Shown here: piece by piece, positions 36,244 to 45,345 of the stretch | How positions within the stretch are numbered: position 1 is the first letter of the stretch | Layout of the letters: the number at the start of each line of letters is the position of its first letter | Source of the DNA: Mesorhizobium australicum WSM2073 | Lineage (GTDB): Bacteria; Pseudomonadota; Alphaproteobacteria; Rhizobiales; Rhizobiaceae | Direction: 5' to 3' | Assembly: GCF_000230995.2 (NCBI RefSeq) | Contig: NC_019973.1 | Location: 1,178,001-1,242,000 of the forward strand | DNA: 64,000 nucleotides | The notes under the pieces: generated by a model | Told to the model about the DNA's origin: nothing | The model's input: the letters and a program-made list of their open reading frames with translations, nothing else | Databases searched by the model: none | Program-made: the position numbers and the translations under genes

Positions 36244-37470
36244 ATGAACCTTGCGAAATGGACTGCCGGCCTGATGGCCGGAATGGGCATTCTGGCCTTC
36301 GCGGCGCAGGCAGAGGCCGGCGAAGTGCGGGTTACCGTCGCCGAATACAGCGCCAAGACCGGTCCGTATTTCGAGCAGGTCAAGAAGGAGTTCGAGGCGA
36401 AGAACCCTGGCATCACGGTCAAGTTCGAGGTGGTGCCGTGGGATGTGCTCTTGCAGAAGCTGACCACCGACATCACCGCCGGCACCAACGCCGATCTCTC
36501 CATCATAGGCACGCGCTGGCTGATCGACTTCGTCCAGCAGGACGTCGCCGAGCCGCTCGACAGCTACATCACGCCCGACTTCAAGGGTCGCTTCATCGAC
36601 ACCTTCCTGTCGCCCTCGATCATGGGCGGCAAGACCTACGGCCTGCCGATCGCCGCCTCGGCGCGCGCCATGTATTACAACAAGGAGCTGTTCGAGAAGG
36701 CCGGCATCGCCAAGCCACCGGCAACCTGGACCGAATTGCAGGAGGATGCTCGCAAGATCAAGGCGCAGGGTGCCTTCGGTTTCGGCCTTCAGGGCAAGGA
36801 GATCGAGACCGACGTCTATTACTACTACGCGATGTGGTCGCAGGGCACCGAGATCCTCAACAAGGACGGCACGTCGGGCCTGAGCACGCCGGGCGCGCTC
36901 GAAGCGGCCAAGCTCTACAAGTCGATGATCGACGAGGGGCTGACGGAGCCCGGCGTCACCTCCAACAATCGCGAGGACGTGCAGAACCTGTTCAAGCAGG
37001 GCAAGGTCGGCATGATGATCACGGCGCCCTTCCTGTCCAACCAGATCAAGGACGAGGCGCCGAGCCTCAAATATGGCGTTGCCGCCATTCCGGCCGGTCC
37101 TACCGGTGCGCGCGGCACCTATGGCGTCACCGACTCCATGATCATGTTCAAGAACTCCAAGAACAAGGACGAGGCCTGGAAGCTGATGGACTTCCTGTTC
37201 ACCACGGAACAGCGCGCCAAGTTCACGCAGGGCGAAGGCTTCCTGCCGGTGAACAAGGAAGAGGCCAAGATGGACTATTACGTCAACAACGCCGACCTGG
37301 CCGCCTTCACCGCCCTGCTGCCGGATGCCCGTTTCGCGCCGGTCATCCCAGGCTGGGAAGAAGTTGCCCAGATCACGTCGGATGCCATGCAGAAGATCTA
37401 TCTCGGCGGCGATCCCGAGGCAGGCTTGAAGGAAGCGGCGGCCAAGGCCAACGCAGTGCTGAAGAAGTAG
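36244..37470 (+). CDS. Carbohydrate ABC transporter binding protein (family 1)
   Basis: Periplasmic binding protein of 408 residues. Sec signal peptide (LAKWTAGLMAGMGILAFAAQ, cleavage near AEAG), then VRVTVAEYSAKTG-like first strand and GITVKFEVVPWDVLLQKLTT, a hallmark of family 1 sugar-binding proteins, and RAMYYNKELFEKAGI, then PATWTEL. GGGAGAG precedes ATG 36244. It heads the plus-strand arm of the carbohydrate locus. The sugar is unknown. Confidence 0.88.
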   Translation: MNLAKWTAGLMAGMGILAFAAQAEAGEVRVTVAEYSAKTGPYFEQVKKEFEAKNPGITVKFEVVPWDVLLQKLTTDITAGTNADLSIIGTRWLIDFVQQDVAEPLDSYITPDFKGRFIDTFLSPSIMGGKTYGLPIAASARAMYYNKELFEKAGIAKPPATWTELQEDARKIKAQGAFGFGLQGKEIETDVYYYYAMWSQGTEILNKDGTSGLSTPGALEAAKLYKSMIDEGLTEPGVTSNNREDVQNLFKQGKVGMMITAPFLSNQIKDEAPSLKYGVAAIPAGPTGARGTYGVTDSMIMFKNSKNKDEAWKLMDFLFTTEQRAKFTQGEGFLPVNKEEAKMDYYVNNADLAAFTALLPDARFAPVIPGWEEVAQITSDAMQKIYLGGDPEAGLKEAAAKANAVLKK

Positions 37471-37509
37471 GGGCTGCGCCCAACAAATAGGGCGTATCTC
37501 CCTGCGCCC

Positions 37510-37543
37510 GTGGCGCGCCCCCTACTCAGGTGGGGCGCGCCAC
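37510..37543 (+). terminator. Strong hairpin between binding-protein and permease genes
   Basis: GTGGCGCGCCCC and GGGGCGCGCCAC form a perfect 12-bp GC-rich stem with a 10-base loop, 40 bases after the binding-protein stop, followed by ATTTCC. Such hairpins after binding-protein genes often stabilise that part of the message or partly terminate, giving excess binding protein over permease. Confidence 0.55.
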
Positions 37544-37625
37544 ATTTCCAAACAGACATTTGGCTGCGCTCCACGTAAATAACGAAGACTGACAAGCAAC
37601 CACTTTGGACGAATTGTCGACGTCA

Positions 37626-37804
37626 GCGCCGCCCCTCATTGCCCTGCCGGGCATTTCTCCCCGTATAGTGACGGGGAGAAAGGGCGGCCGGCATCTCGGA
37701 GCCCTTTCTGGACGCTGGTGACTGGCGAAAGCGGTGATGAAAGCTCCCCTCTCCCCGTCTCTATACGGGGAGAGGATGCCGGCAGGCAGGTGAGGGGCGG
37801 CGCC
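37626..37804. repeat. Large inverted repeat element, rhizobial intergenic type
   Basis: Two imperfect arms of about 58 bases (37627-37684 and 37746-37804) face each other across about 60 bases. Each arm contains a GCCGCCCCTCA start, a CTGCCGG segment and its own hairpin CTCCCCGTATA..ACGGGGAG. It fills most of the 428-bp gap between the binding-protein and permease genes. It has no coding frame and looks like a non-autonomous palindromic repeat of the kind scattered through rhizobial genomes. Confidence 0.65.
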
Positions 37805-37898
37805 GACGCCGGGGAAGAGTTCGAAACCGAGCGCCTGGGAAGAACAGGTCAACTGGCCAACCAGTGCTACTGATGCCAACGCGGTGTAAAATCAGCCG

Positions 37899-38768
37899 AT
37901 GCAAAATCGCTTCCTGCCCTACCTCCTGACCTTGCCCAGTCTGTTCCTGGCGGCGGTGGTCATCTTCTGGCCGGTCTGGGACCTGATCCAGATCGCCACG
38001 CATGACGTCAATCGCTTTGGTCAGCTGCGCGAGTTCAGCGGTCTTGCCAATTTCGCCGCGCTGGCCGCGGATCCCGACTTCGTCGCCGCGCTCTGGCGCA
38101 CGGGGCTGTGGACGGTGCTGGTGGTCGGCGGAGCGCTGCTGCTCTCGGTCCCGGTGGCGATGATCCTCAACACCGATTTCTATGGGCGTGGCCTTGCCCG
38201 CGTCATCATCATGCTGCCTTGGGCAGTGTCGCTGACCATGACGGCCGTGGTCTGGCGCTGGGCGCTGAGCGGTGAAAGCGGCATGCTGAATTCGGCGCTG
38301 ATCGGACTTGGCCTGATCGACCACAACATCCAGTGGCTTGCGAGCGCCGAGACGGCGTTTCCGATGCAGGTGCTGATCGGCATATTGGTGACGGTGCCGT
38401 TCACCACGACGATCTTTCTCGGCGGCCTGTCGTCGATCCCGGACGATCTCTACGAGGCGGCGGCGCTCGAAGGGGCAACGCCGCTGCAGCAGTTCCGCGA
38501 GATCACCTTTCCGCTCCTGAAACCCTTCATCAACATCGCCATCGTGCTCAACACCATCTACGTCTTCAACTCGTTCCCGATCATCTGGGTGATGACGCAG
38601 GGCGGGCCGGCCAACTCGACCGACATACTGGTCACCCACCTCTACAAGCTGGCATTCCGTATCGGCAAACTCGGCGAGGCGTCGGCGGTCTCGCTGGTGA
38701 TGTTCGCCATATTGCTGATCTTCACCATGATCTATGTGCGCCTTGCCATGCGGGAGCAACGCGCATGA
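37899..38768 (+). CDS. Carbohydrate ABC transporter permease 1 (UgpA/MalF type)
   Basis: 289 residues, six hydrophobic spans, beginning [20 protein letters not shown]. The EAA loop is visible as [20 protein letters not shown], followed by [11 protein letters not shown]. Couples to the MalK-type ATPase encoded at 34219-35289. Its stop overlaps the next start by four bases. Confidence 0.87.
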   Translation: MQNRFLPYLLTLPSLFLAAVVIFWPVWDLIQIATHDVNRFGQLREFSGLANFAALAADPDFVAALWRTGLWTVLVVGGALLLSVPVAMILNTDFYGRGLARVIIMLPWAVSLTMTAVVWRWALSGESGMLNSALIGLGLIDHNIQWLASAETAFPMQVLIGILVTVPFTTTIFLGGLSSIPDDLYEAAALEGATPLQQFREITFPLLKPFINIAIVLNTIYVFNSFPIIWVMTQGGPANSTDILVTHLYKLAFRIGKLGEASAVSLVMFAILLIFTMIYVRLAMREQRA

Positions 38769-39589
38769 AGGCCAAGCTGAAGCGCACCATCATCGCCTGG
38801 CTGCTGCTGGCGCCCTTGATCGTGGTGACGATCTTTCCCTTCGCGGTGATGTTCCTGACAGCGGTCAAGCCGCGTACCGAAGTGCTGACGCCGACATGGT
38901 GGCCGAGCGAGTTCCGGTGGTCGAATTTTGCCGACATGTGGGTGGCGACAGGCTTCGGCCGGGCGCTGGCCAATTCGCTCTATGTGTCTGTCATCGCCAC
39001 CGTTGGCGCCATCCTCATATCCGTCCCGGCGGCCTATGCCATGTCGCGCTTCCGCTTTGCCGGCTATGGAGCGTTCCGCCAGTTCCTGCTGATCTCACAG
39101 ATGATCTCGCCGATCGTGCTGGTGCTCGGCCTGTTCCGGCTGATGGCTGCCTGGGGACTGGTCGAATCGACCACCGCGCTCGGCTTCATCTATATGGCCT
39201 TCAACGTCGCCTTCACCGTGTGGATGCTGCAGAGCTATTTCGACACCATTCCGCGCGACCTCGAGGAGGCCGCCTGGATGGAAGGCGCCGGCCGCTGGCT
39301 GACGCTGCGAAAAGTGTTCCTGCCGCTCTGCCTGCCGGCGATCGCGGTGACGGCGATCTTCACCTTCATCAATGCCTGGAACGAATTCGTCGTGGCGCTC
39401 ACCATGCTGCGCAGCCAGGAGAGCTATACGCTGCCGATCCAGGTGTTCTCGCTGGTTGCCGGGCGCTACACGATCGAATGGCACCATGTGATGGCGGCGA
39501 CGCTGCTGGCGACGCTGCCGGTGGCGATCCTGTTCATCTGGCTGCAGCGCTATCTTGTCCGGGGCTTGGCGCTCGGGGCTGTCAAATAG
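38765..39589 (+). CDS. Carbohydrate ABC transporter permease 2 (UgpE/MalG type)
   Basis: 274 residues, starting [23 protein letters not shown] loop: [20 protein letters not shown] then [11 protein letters not shown]; the family-typical [14 protein letters not shown] follows. Starts at the ATG overlapping the previous stop. Long frames in another phase across this gene are shadows. Confidence 0.87.
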   Translation: MKAKLKRTIIAWLLLAPLIVVTIFPFAVMFLTAVKPRTEVLTPTWWPSEFRWSNFADMWVATGFGRALANSLYVSVIATVGAILISVPAAYAMSRFRFAGYGAFRQFLLISQMISPIVLVLGLFRLMAAWGLVESTTALGFIYMAFNVAFTVWMLQSYFDTIPRDLEEAAWMEGAGRWLTLRKVFLPLCLPAIAVTAIFTFINAWNEFVVALTMLRSQESYTLPIQVFSLVAGRYTIEWHHVMAATLLATLPVAILFIWLQRYLVRGLALGAVK

Positions 39590-39667
39590 CAATCCCAGCA
39601 ATTCCAGGAAAAGTGCCCAGCGGTTATCCGTCCGGAATTGCGAAAACAAGAAGTCCACGGAGTTTTC

Positions 39668-41161
39668 ATGCGTATCTTCACCGCCTCGCTGGCGACGGAA
39701 ACCAACACCTTCTCGCCGGTGCCAACCGACCGGGCCTCTTTCGAGATGGCGTTCTATGCCGGGCCGGGCAAGCATCCGGAAACGCCGACCCTGTGCTCCT
39801 CGCCGATGGTGGCGCTGCGCCGCCGCGCGGCCGCCGAAGGCCTGACCGTGATCGAAGGCACCGCCACCTGGGCAGAGCCCGGCGGCCTCGTGCAGCGGCA
39901 GACCTATGAGGCGCTCCGCGACGAAATCCTCGGCCAGCTCAAGGCCGCCTTGCCGGTCGATGCCGTCATTCTGGGCCTGCACGGTGCCATGGTGGCGCAA
40001 GGCTATGACGACTGCGAGGGCGACCTGCTGGAGCGCGTGCGTGGCATTGTCGGGCCAAGCGTGGTGATTGCCTGCGAGTTCGATCCGCACAGCCATCTGA
40101 CGCCGAAGCGCGTGGCGGCGTCCGACATCATGGCCTATTTCCTCGAATTCCCGCACACGGATTTCTACGAGCGCGGCGAGCATGTGGTCGCGCTTGGCCT
40201 GGCCGCGGCGCGCGGCGAGATCAAGCCGGTCATCTCAACTTTCGACTGCCGCATGATCCAGGTGCTGCCGACCAGCCGCGAACCGATGCGCTCCTTCGTC
40301 GACCGCATCAAGGCGCTGCACGGCAAGGACGGCGTGCTGTCGGTCTCGGTCATCCACGGCTTCATGGCCGCCGACGTGCCCGAAATGGGCACGCGCATCC
40401 TTGTCGTTACCGACAATGACAAGGCCAAGGGCGATGCGCTGGCGGAGCGGCTTGGACGCGAGCTCTATGCCATGCGCGAAACGACCGCGATGACGATGCT
40501 GAGTACGGCCGACGGCATCGATCGGGCGCTGGCCGTGCGCAAGCAAAGACCGGGCAAGCCGGTGGTCATTGCCGATATCTGGGACAACCCCGGCGGCGGC
40601 GTTCCCGGCGACGGCACCTTCGTGCTACGCCAGATGCTGGCGCGGGGCCTGGACAAGTTCGGCGTGGCGACGATCTGGGATCCGATCGCGGTGACTTTCT
40701 GCCAGGCGGCCGGCGAGGGCGCCGTCATCGACCTGCGTTTCGGCGGCAAGGCCGGCCCGCAGGCGGGCGAACCGATCGATGCACGCGTCAAGGTACTGAA
40801 AGCGGTTGCCGAAGGCTGGCAGAGTTTTGGCCCGAGCCGGGTGACATTGGGACCATCAGCGGTGGTGCGCATCGAGGGCACGGAAGTCGATGTGATCCTG
40901 AACACTAATCGCACCCAGACCTTCGAGCCGGATGTCTTCTCCAACATCGGCGTCGATCCGCTGTCGAAAGACATATTGCTGATCAAGTCAACAAACCATT
41001 TTTACGCCGGCTTCGAGCCGATCGCCGCCGAGATCATCTATGTCGCGGCGCCGAGTTCCTATCCCAGCAATCCGGCGGCGACGAATTACACGAAGCTGAC
41101 GCGGCCGGTGTGGCCAAGGGTAAAGGATCCTTGGGTCGGCAGCCAAGGACAACGAGGTTAA
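39668..41161 (+). CDS. M81-family metallopeptidase (MlrC type)
   Basis: 497 residues. Homologous to MlrC, the zinc peptidase that finishes microcystin breakdown in sphingomonads, though most relatives act on other, mostly unknown, substrates. Characteristic segments are RIFTASLATETNTFSPVPTD at the N-terminus, GLHGAMVAQGYDDCEGDLL and CEFDPHSHLTPKRV, where the Asp and His residues are probable metal ligands, and DIWDNPGGGVPGDGTF later. It is the last gene of the carbohydrate-importer operon, 78 bases after the second permease. Confidence 0.85.
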   Translation: MRIFTASLATETNTFSPVPTDRASFEMAFYAGPGKHPETPTLCSSPMVALRRRAAAEGLTVIEGTATWAEPGGLVQRQTYEALRDEILGQLKAALPVDAVILGLHGAMVAQGYDDCEGDLLERVRGIVGPSVVIACEFDPHSHLTPKRVAASDIMAYFLEFPHTDFYERGEHVVALGLAAARGEIKPVISTFDCRMIQVLPTSREPMRSFVDRIKALHGKDGVLSVSVIHGFMAADVPEMGTRILVVTDNDKAKGDALAERLGRELYAMRETTAMTMLSTADGIDRALAVRKQRPGKPVVIADIWDNPGGGVPGDGTFVLRQMLARGLDKFGVATIWDPIAVTFCQAAGEGAVIDLRFGGKAGPQAGEPIDARVKVLKAVAEGWQSFGPSRVTLGPSAVVRIEGTEVDVILNTNRTQTFEPDVFSNIGVDPLSKDILLIKSTNHFYAGFEPIAAEIIYVAAPSSYPSNPAATNYTKLTRPVWPRVKDPWVGSQGQRG

Positions 41162-41186
41162 CGTCGGCGCCGACTTCGGCGATTGC

Positions 41187-43241
41187 CTACACCAATCCGC
41201 GCTTGACCATCATCGCTTCCGGCGACGGCATTTTGCCGCGAAACGCCGTGTAGAGCTCTTCCGGATCCTTCGAGCCGCCGGCGGCGTAGATGTTCTTCCT
41301 CAGCCGCTCGGCCAGCGCCGGGTTGAAGGGGTCTCCGGTTTCCTCGAAGGCGGCGAAAGCATCGGCGTCCAGCACCTCCGACCACATGTAGGAATAGTAG
41401 CCGGCCGAATAGCCCTCGCCGGCGAAGACATGGCCAAAATGCGGGGTGCGATGGCGCATGGCGATCGTATCCGGCATATGCAGCGTCGCAAGCGTTTCGG
41501 CCTCGAAACGAAGCGGCTCTTCCGGCGCGTCGGGCCGTGCATGGTAGGCCATGTCCATCAAGGCAGAGGCGGTGAACTCGACGGTGGCGAAGCCGGCGCC
41601 GAAGGTGCGCGTGGCCAGCATCTTGTCGAGCAGCGCCTTCGGCATCGGCTTGCCGGTCTTGACATGCAGCGCGTGCTTTTCCAGAACCGCCGGCACCGTC
41701 AGCCAGTGCTCGTAGAGCTGCGAGGGCAGTTCGACAAAGTCGCGGCTGACCGAGGTGCCTGACACCGACGGCCAGGTGACGTCGGTCAGCATGCCATGCA
41801 GCGCATGGCCGAATTCGTGGAACAAGGTCTTCGCTTCGTCGACCGACAGCAAAGCCGGTTCGCCCGCTGGCGGCTTGGCGAAGTTCATGATGTTGTAGAT
41901 CACCGGCTTCGAGCCATGGCCAAGCTTGTAACCGGACTTCAGCGCGCTCATCCAGGCGCCGGAGCGTTTTGACGGCCGCGCGAAATAGTCGGCGAGGAAC
42001 AGGCCGCGCTCACTGCCGTCGGCATTTTTGACCACGAAGACGCGCGCGTCCGGATGCCAGGCGGCGATGCCTTTCTTCTCCTCGAACGTGACGCCGAACA
42101 ACCGTGTCGCGACGTCGAAGCAGGCGTCAATGACGCGGTCGAGCTGCAGATAGGGTTTCAGCTCCGCTTCGTCGAAAGCGAACTTCTCGGCGCGCAGCTT
42201 CTCCTGGTAGAAGCGCCAGTCCCAGGCGGCGAATTTTTCGTTACTGCCGGCCTCGGCCGCCAGACGCTCCAGCTCTTTCTGGTCGGCGGCGGCTTTTTCC
42301 AGTGCCCTTTCCCAAACCGGGTCGAGCAGCGCGTGCACCGCCTTCGGTGTCTTGGCCATGGTGTCGTCGAGCTTGAGCGCGGCGAAGGAGGCGTAGCCGA
42401 GCAGCTTCGCCTTTTCGGCGCGCAGCTTCAGCATGTCGCGCACCACGGATGTGTTGTCGGACGCACCGCCGTTCTGGCCGCGCATGGTAAAGGCGCGATA
42501 GGCGATCTCGCGCAGGTCGCGGCGTTCGGAGAAGGTCGTGAACGGCTCATAGATCGAGCGCGACAGGGTGACGGCGTAGCGGCCCTTCTGGCCGCGCATC
42601 TCGGCGGCTTCGGCCATCGAGCTTTTCACGAAATCCGGCAGGCCGATGAGATCGGCCTCGTCGAGGAACAGCGCCCAGTCGCGCTCGTCGGCCAGCACGT
42701 TCTGACCGAAAGTCGTGCCGAGCGACGACAGCTCCTCGTTGATTTTGGCCAGCCGCGTCTTGCCGTCGGCGTCGAGCTTGGCGCCGGAACGGACGAAGCC
42801 TTTCCAGGTCTTCTCCAGGACGCGCAGCGTCTCGGGATCGAGGTCAAGGCTCTCGCGGCGCTGGTAGAGATCGTCGATGCGGGCAAACAGCTTCTCGTTC
42901 ATCGAGATGGCCGAGAAGTGCCGCGACATCTTCGGCGAAATGTCACGCTCCAGGGCCTGGATGGTCTCGTTGGTGTGGGCGCCGGCGCGGCACCAGAAGA
43001 TCGATGAGACATGATCCAGCGCCTCGCCGCCGAGCTCAAGCGCGGCAAGCGTGTTCTCGATGCTCGGCGTATCCTTGTTGCCTGATATCGCGTCGATCTC
43101 GGCCTCATGCGCCTTCAGCGCGGCGTCGAAGACGGGAGAAAAATCACCGTCGCCAATATGGGCGAAATCGGGCAGGCCGAGCGGCCCTCGCCACGCGGTC
43201 AACGGATGGGCGGCGAGATCGACGGCTTTCGGAGAGGGCAT
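41187..43241 (-). CDS. M3-family oligopeptidase (Dcp / oligopeptidase A type)
   Basis: Zinc metallopeptidase of 684 residues that degrades short peptides in the cytoplasm (no signal peptide). The zinc site HEFGH is at about residues 473-477 in TLFHEFGHALHGML, with the third ligand Glu expected in the following helix. N-terminal helical segments and SGTSVSRDFVELPSQLYEHW match peptidyl-dipeptidase Dcp and oligopeptidase A. Convergent with the MlrC-type gene, 25 bases apart. Dcp and OpdA cannot be separated by eye. Confidence 0.9.
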   Translation of the reverse strand: MPSPKAVDLAAHPLTAWRGPLGLPDFAHIGDGDFSPVFDAALKAHEAEIDAISGNKDTPSIENTLAALELGGEALDHVSSIFWCRAGAHTNETIQALERDISPKMSRHFSAISMNEKLFARIDDLYQRRESLDLDPETLRVLEKTWKGFVRSGAKLDADGKTRLAKINEELSSLGTTFGQNVLADERDWALFLDEADLIGLPDFVKSSMAEAAEMRGQKGRYAVTLSRSIYEPFTTFSERRDLREIAYRAFTMRGQNGGASDNTSVVRDMLKLRAEKAKLLGYASFAALKLDDTMAKTPKAVHALLDPVWERALEKAAADQKELERLAAEAGSNEKFAAWDWRFYQEKLRAEKFAFDEAELKPYLQLDRVIDACFDVATRLFGVTFEEKKGIAAWHPDARVFVVKNADGSERGLFLADYFARPSKRSGAWMSALKSGYKLGHGSKPVIYNIMNFAKPPAGEPALLSVDEAKTLFHEFGHALHGMLTDVTWPSVSGTSVSRDFVELPSQLYEHWLTVPAVLEKHALHVKTGKPMPKALLDKMLATRTFGAGFATVEFTASALMDMAYHARPDAPEEPLRFEAETLATLHMPDTIAMRHRTPHFGHVFAGEGYSAGYYSYMWSEVLDADAFAAFEETGDPFNPALAERLRKNIYAAGGSKDPEELYTAFRGKMPSPEAMMVKRGLV

Positions 43242-43330
43242 GGAGGGTCTTTCGCTGGCGTCAGGAAGGAGGTGTCACCGATGTAGGGCGCGGTCCGCGG
43301 GCCCGCAATATGCCAGTTGGCCGCTCCGCC

Positions 43331-43765
43331 TCAGTAGCCCTCGCAGTTTTCAGCGATTGCCGCCTGCGAACTGGCGGTGATGCGGTTGTCGCTCACCGCG
43401 AAGGTCTCCTGCATCAACATATCATTGTCGGGGAAGTCGTAGCAGGCGATCACGGTGGTGACCCCGCCTTCGGTCTTCTCGATGCGGTGGCGGATCGCGG
43501 CTCCCGCAACCGCGCCTTTCCATTCGTCGAGCGAGGCGATGAATTCCTGCTTGCTCTGGACAACGCCGAGGTCGTCGAGCTTGATGCGGACGTCGTCGGC
43601 GAGCAGGTCCGCCAGCTCGGTGCGATCGGCGACCAGCAGCGCCGAATACCAGCGGCTTATGATGGCGTGGTCATCGGCGCGAGCGGCAACGATCGCCATC
43701 ATCAGCGCGGCCGCCGTGAAAACGACCGGCCGGACGCTCATCGCCTGCCGCGCCGTACCGTTCAT
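43331..43765 (-). CDS. Exported protein with NTF2/SnoaL-like fold
   Basis: 144 residues. A signal-peptide-like N-terminus (VRPVVFTAAALMMAIVAARA) is followed by a domain that reads like the NTF2/SnoaL family: ISRWYSALLVADRTELADLL, then ADDVRIKLDDLG and RIEKTEGGVTTVIACYDF. No catalytic residues could be assigned. It starts with an ATGA overlap on the carbonic anhydrase gene, so the two are co-translated; ATG 43741 is an alternative start. Confidence 0.65.
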   Translation of the reverse strand: MNGTARQAMSVRPVVFTAAALMMAIVAARADDHAIISRWYSALLVADRTELADLLADDVRIKLDDLGVVQSKQEFIASLDEWKGAVAGAAIRHRIEKTEGGVTTVIACYDFPDNDMLMQETFAVSDNRITASSQAAIAENCEGY

Positions 43766-44406
43766 TCCAGCACCGGCCGCTCGAAATCGCCGGTGTCCTT
43801 GTTCATCACCCAGAGCTCGCCGGTCGAAATGTCGAACCAGGCTCCGTGCAGCGACAGCCGACCCTTGCCCTCGAGGATCGAGACGCAGGGAAAGGTCCTG
43901 AGATTGGCGAGGGAGTAGCGGATCGAGATGCGCTCCAGGGCCGTCTGGCGTTCCGTCGCCGTCATGAAGGTGCTGGCCGACACCGTCTCGGCGGCCGGCG
44001 CGATCAGGCTCATCCACTTGCCGATGAAGTCGCCGGGAGATAGCGGCGCGGAGTTGGTGTCGAGCGCGGCCCGGATGCCGCCGCAGCGGCCGTGGCCCAT
44101 GACAACGATATTCTTGACCTTGAGGCTCTGCACCGCGAATTCGAGCGCGGCCGAGGTCGAATGGAACTCGCCGTCCGGCTCGTAAGGCGGCACCAGATTG
44201 CCGACATTGCGCAGCACGAAGAGTTCGCCGGGGCCGGCGTCGAAGATCGCCTCGGGCGCGGATCGCGAGTCGCAACAGGCGACGATCATGGTCTCGGGCG
44301 CCTGGCCTTCGCGGGCGAGCTCGCGATAGCGGCCGCTCTCGGTGAGGTAGCGGCCGTTCATGAAATTGCGGTAGCCGGCGAGGAGGTGTTCGGGAAGATG
44401 AGGCAT
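43762..44406 (-). CDS. Beta-class carbonic anhydrase
   Basis: Zinc enzyme interconverting CO2 and bicarbonate, 214 residues. Zinc ligands are C44 (ACCDSR, with the Asp46-Arg48 dyad) and H105 and C108 in VMGHGRCGG; LFVLRNVGNLVPPYEPDG is the other conserved block. Length and motifs fit the bacterial Can/CynT type. A coupled exported protein gene follows. Confidence 0.92.
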   Translation of the reverse strand: MPHLPEHLLAGYRNFMNGRYLTESGRYRELAREGQAPETMIVACCDSRSAPEAIFDAGPGELFVLRNVGNLVPPYEPDGEFHSTSAALEFAVQSLKVKNIVVMGHGRCGGIRAALDTNSAPLSPGDFIGKWMSLIAPAAETVSASTFMTATERQTALERISIRYSLANLRTFPCVSILEGKGRLSLHGAWFDISTGELWVMNKDTGDFERPVLE

Positions 44407-44553
44407 GGGCGGCTAAGGCCTTTCCGGGTTGGAGGCGGCAGCTCGTTGCGGTCGAGGAAAGCCTCTAACGGCAAAAGCCCGTTACGAGCAATGCAGAATT
44501 GTAGGAGCTAGCTATAAATGCCATGCGCCAAAGCGGGACGCCCGCTGACATTG

Positions 44554-45345
44554 TCACGCCCATATAGCGACCGGTATGCCAAAACCGTCAGCGCGAGGCG
44601 GGTCGGGAAACGGCTTCGCTTCGCCGCTGGCGATACGGCCGGCAATCAGCATCATCGCCGCGGCGTCCAGAAAATCGTCGGCGGCCGCACCACGTGGCGG
44701 CGGTCGGTCGAAGAAATCCATGTCATAGCCGTGCCGGCAAAGCAGCTCCTTGCGCTCCGCCATGCCGGCCGGATTGACGCTGCCCTTGATCTTCTTCGGC
44801 AACAGCATGGCCTGATCGCCGTTCAGGCGACAGAAGGCGACTTCCGGATGCGATTCGAAGATGCGGCCGCGCAGTTCGGGCCGCGCGATCAGCAATGTGT
44901 CGATCTCGCGGATTTTCGAAAAGATGCCGAAGGCCTGGATGGAAACGCCGCGCGGCGGGTTGGATGTGGCCTTGGCCGCTTCGCTTGCCCTGATATGCGC
45001 CGCGTACCAGGCTTCGATCGTGGTGAAGCCGCTGGTGTCGGCATAGAGCGCGGCACGGGACGGAATCGAGAAGACGCTGGACTGGCGAGCGCCAAGCAGC
45101 GGCCGCACCAGCGCTTCCGGCCCGCGTCCGCCCTTTTGCGAAAATTCCGGTAGACCGATCGGCATGTCGACGGCGACGATCGCGTCATCGGGGATCGCCG
45201 CCAGCAGGGCGGCGAACGAAGGGAAGACATCGACCGAAGGCGCCGTATCCGGGTCACGACGTGTCGAACCGGGTTCGCTCCGCACGGCGATCCAGCCGGC
45301 CTTGCAGCCATCGGCGCCGACGAGCACGACCTTGGCCGGGGTCAC
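44554..45345 (-). CDS. DUF429-family protein (predicted RNase H-like fold)
   Basis: 263 residues from a GTG start that overlaps the pyridoxal kinase stop (GTGA). Family marks: VLVGADGCKAGWIAV, an Asp-bearing strand at the start of an RNase H-like fold; VAVDMPIGLPE; RGVSIQAFGIFSKIREID; and ESHPEVAFCRLNG, then GAAADDFLDAAAMMLIA. Predicted acidic residues are in place for a metal-dependent nuclease, but no activity is known to me. A longer upstream frame inside the kinase gene is a shadow. Confidence 0.8.
   Translation of the reverse strand: MTPAKVVLVGADGCKAGWIAVRSEPGSTRRDPDTAPSVDVFPSFAALLAAIPDDAIVAVDMPIGLPEFSQKGGRGPEALVRPLLGARQSSVFSIPSRAALYADTSGFTTIEAWYAAHIRASEAAKATSNPPRGVSIQAFGIFSKIREIDTLLIARPELRGRIFESHPEVAFCRLNGDQAMLLPKKIKGSVNPAGMAERKELLCRHGYDMDFFDRPPPRGAAADDFLDAAAMMLIAGRIASGEAKPFPDPPRADGFGIPVAIWA

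Noticed and set aside
35940-37490. Plus-strand open frame of 516 codons overlapping the binding-protein gene
   Set aside because: Out of phase with the real binding-protein gene, which has a signal peptide and a ribosome site at 36244.
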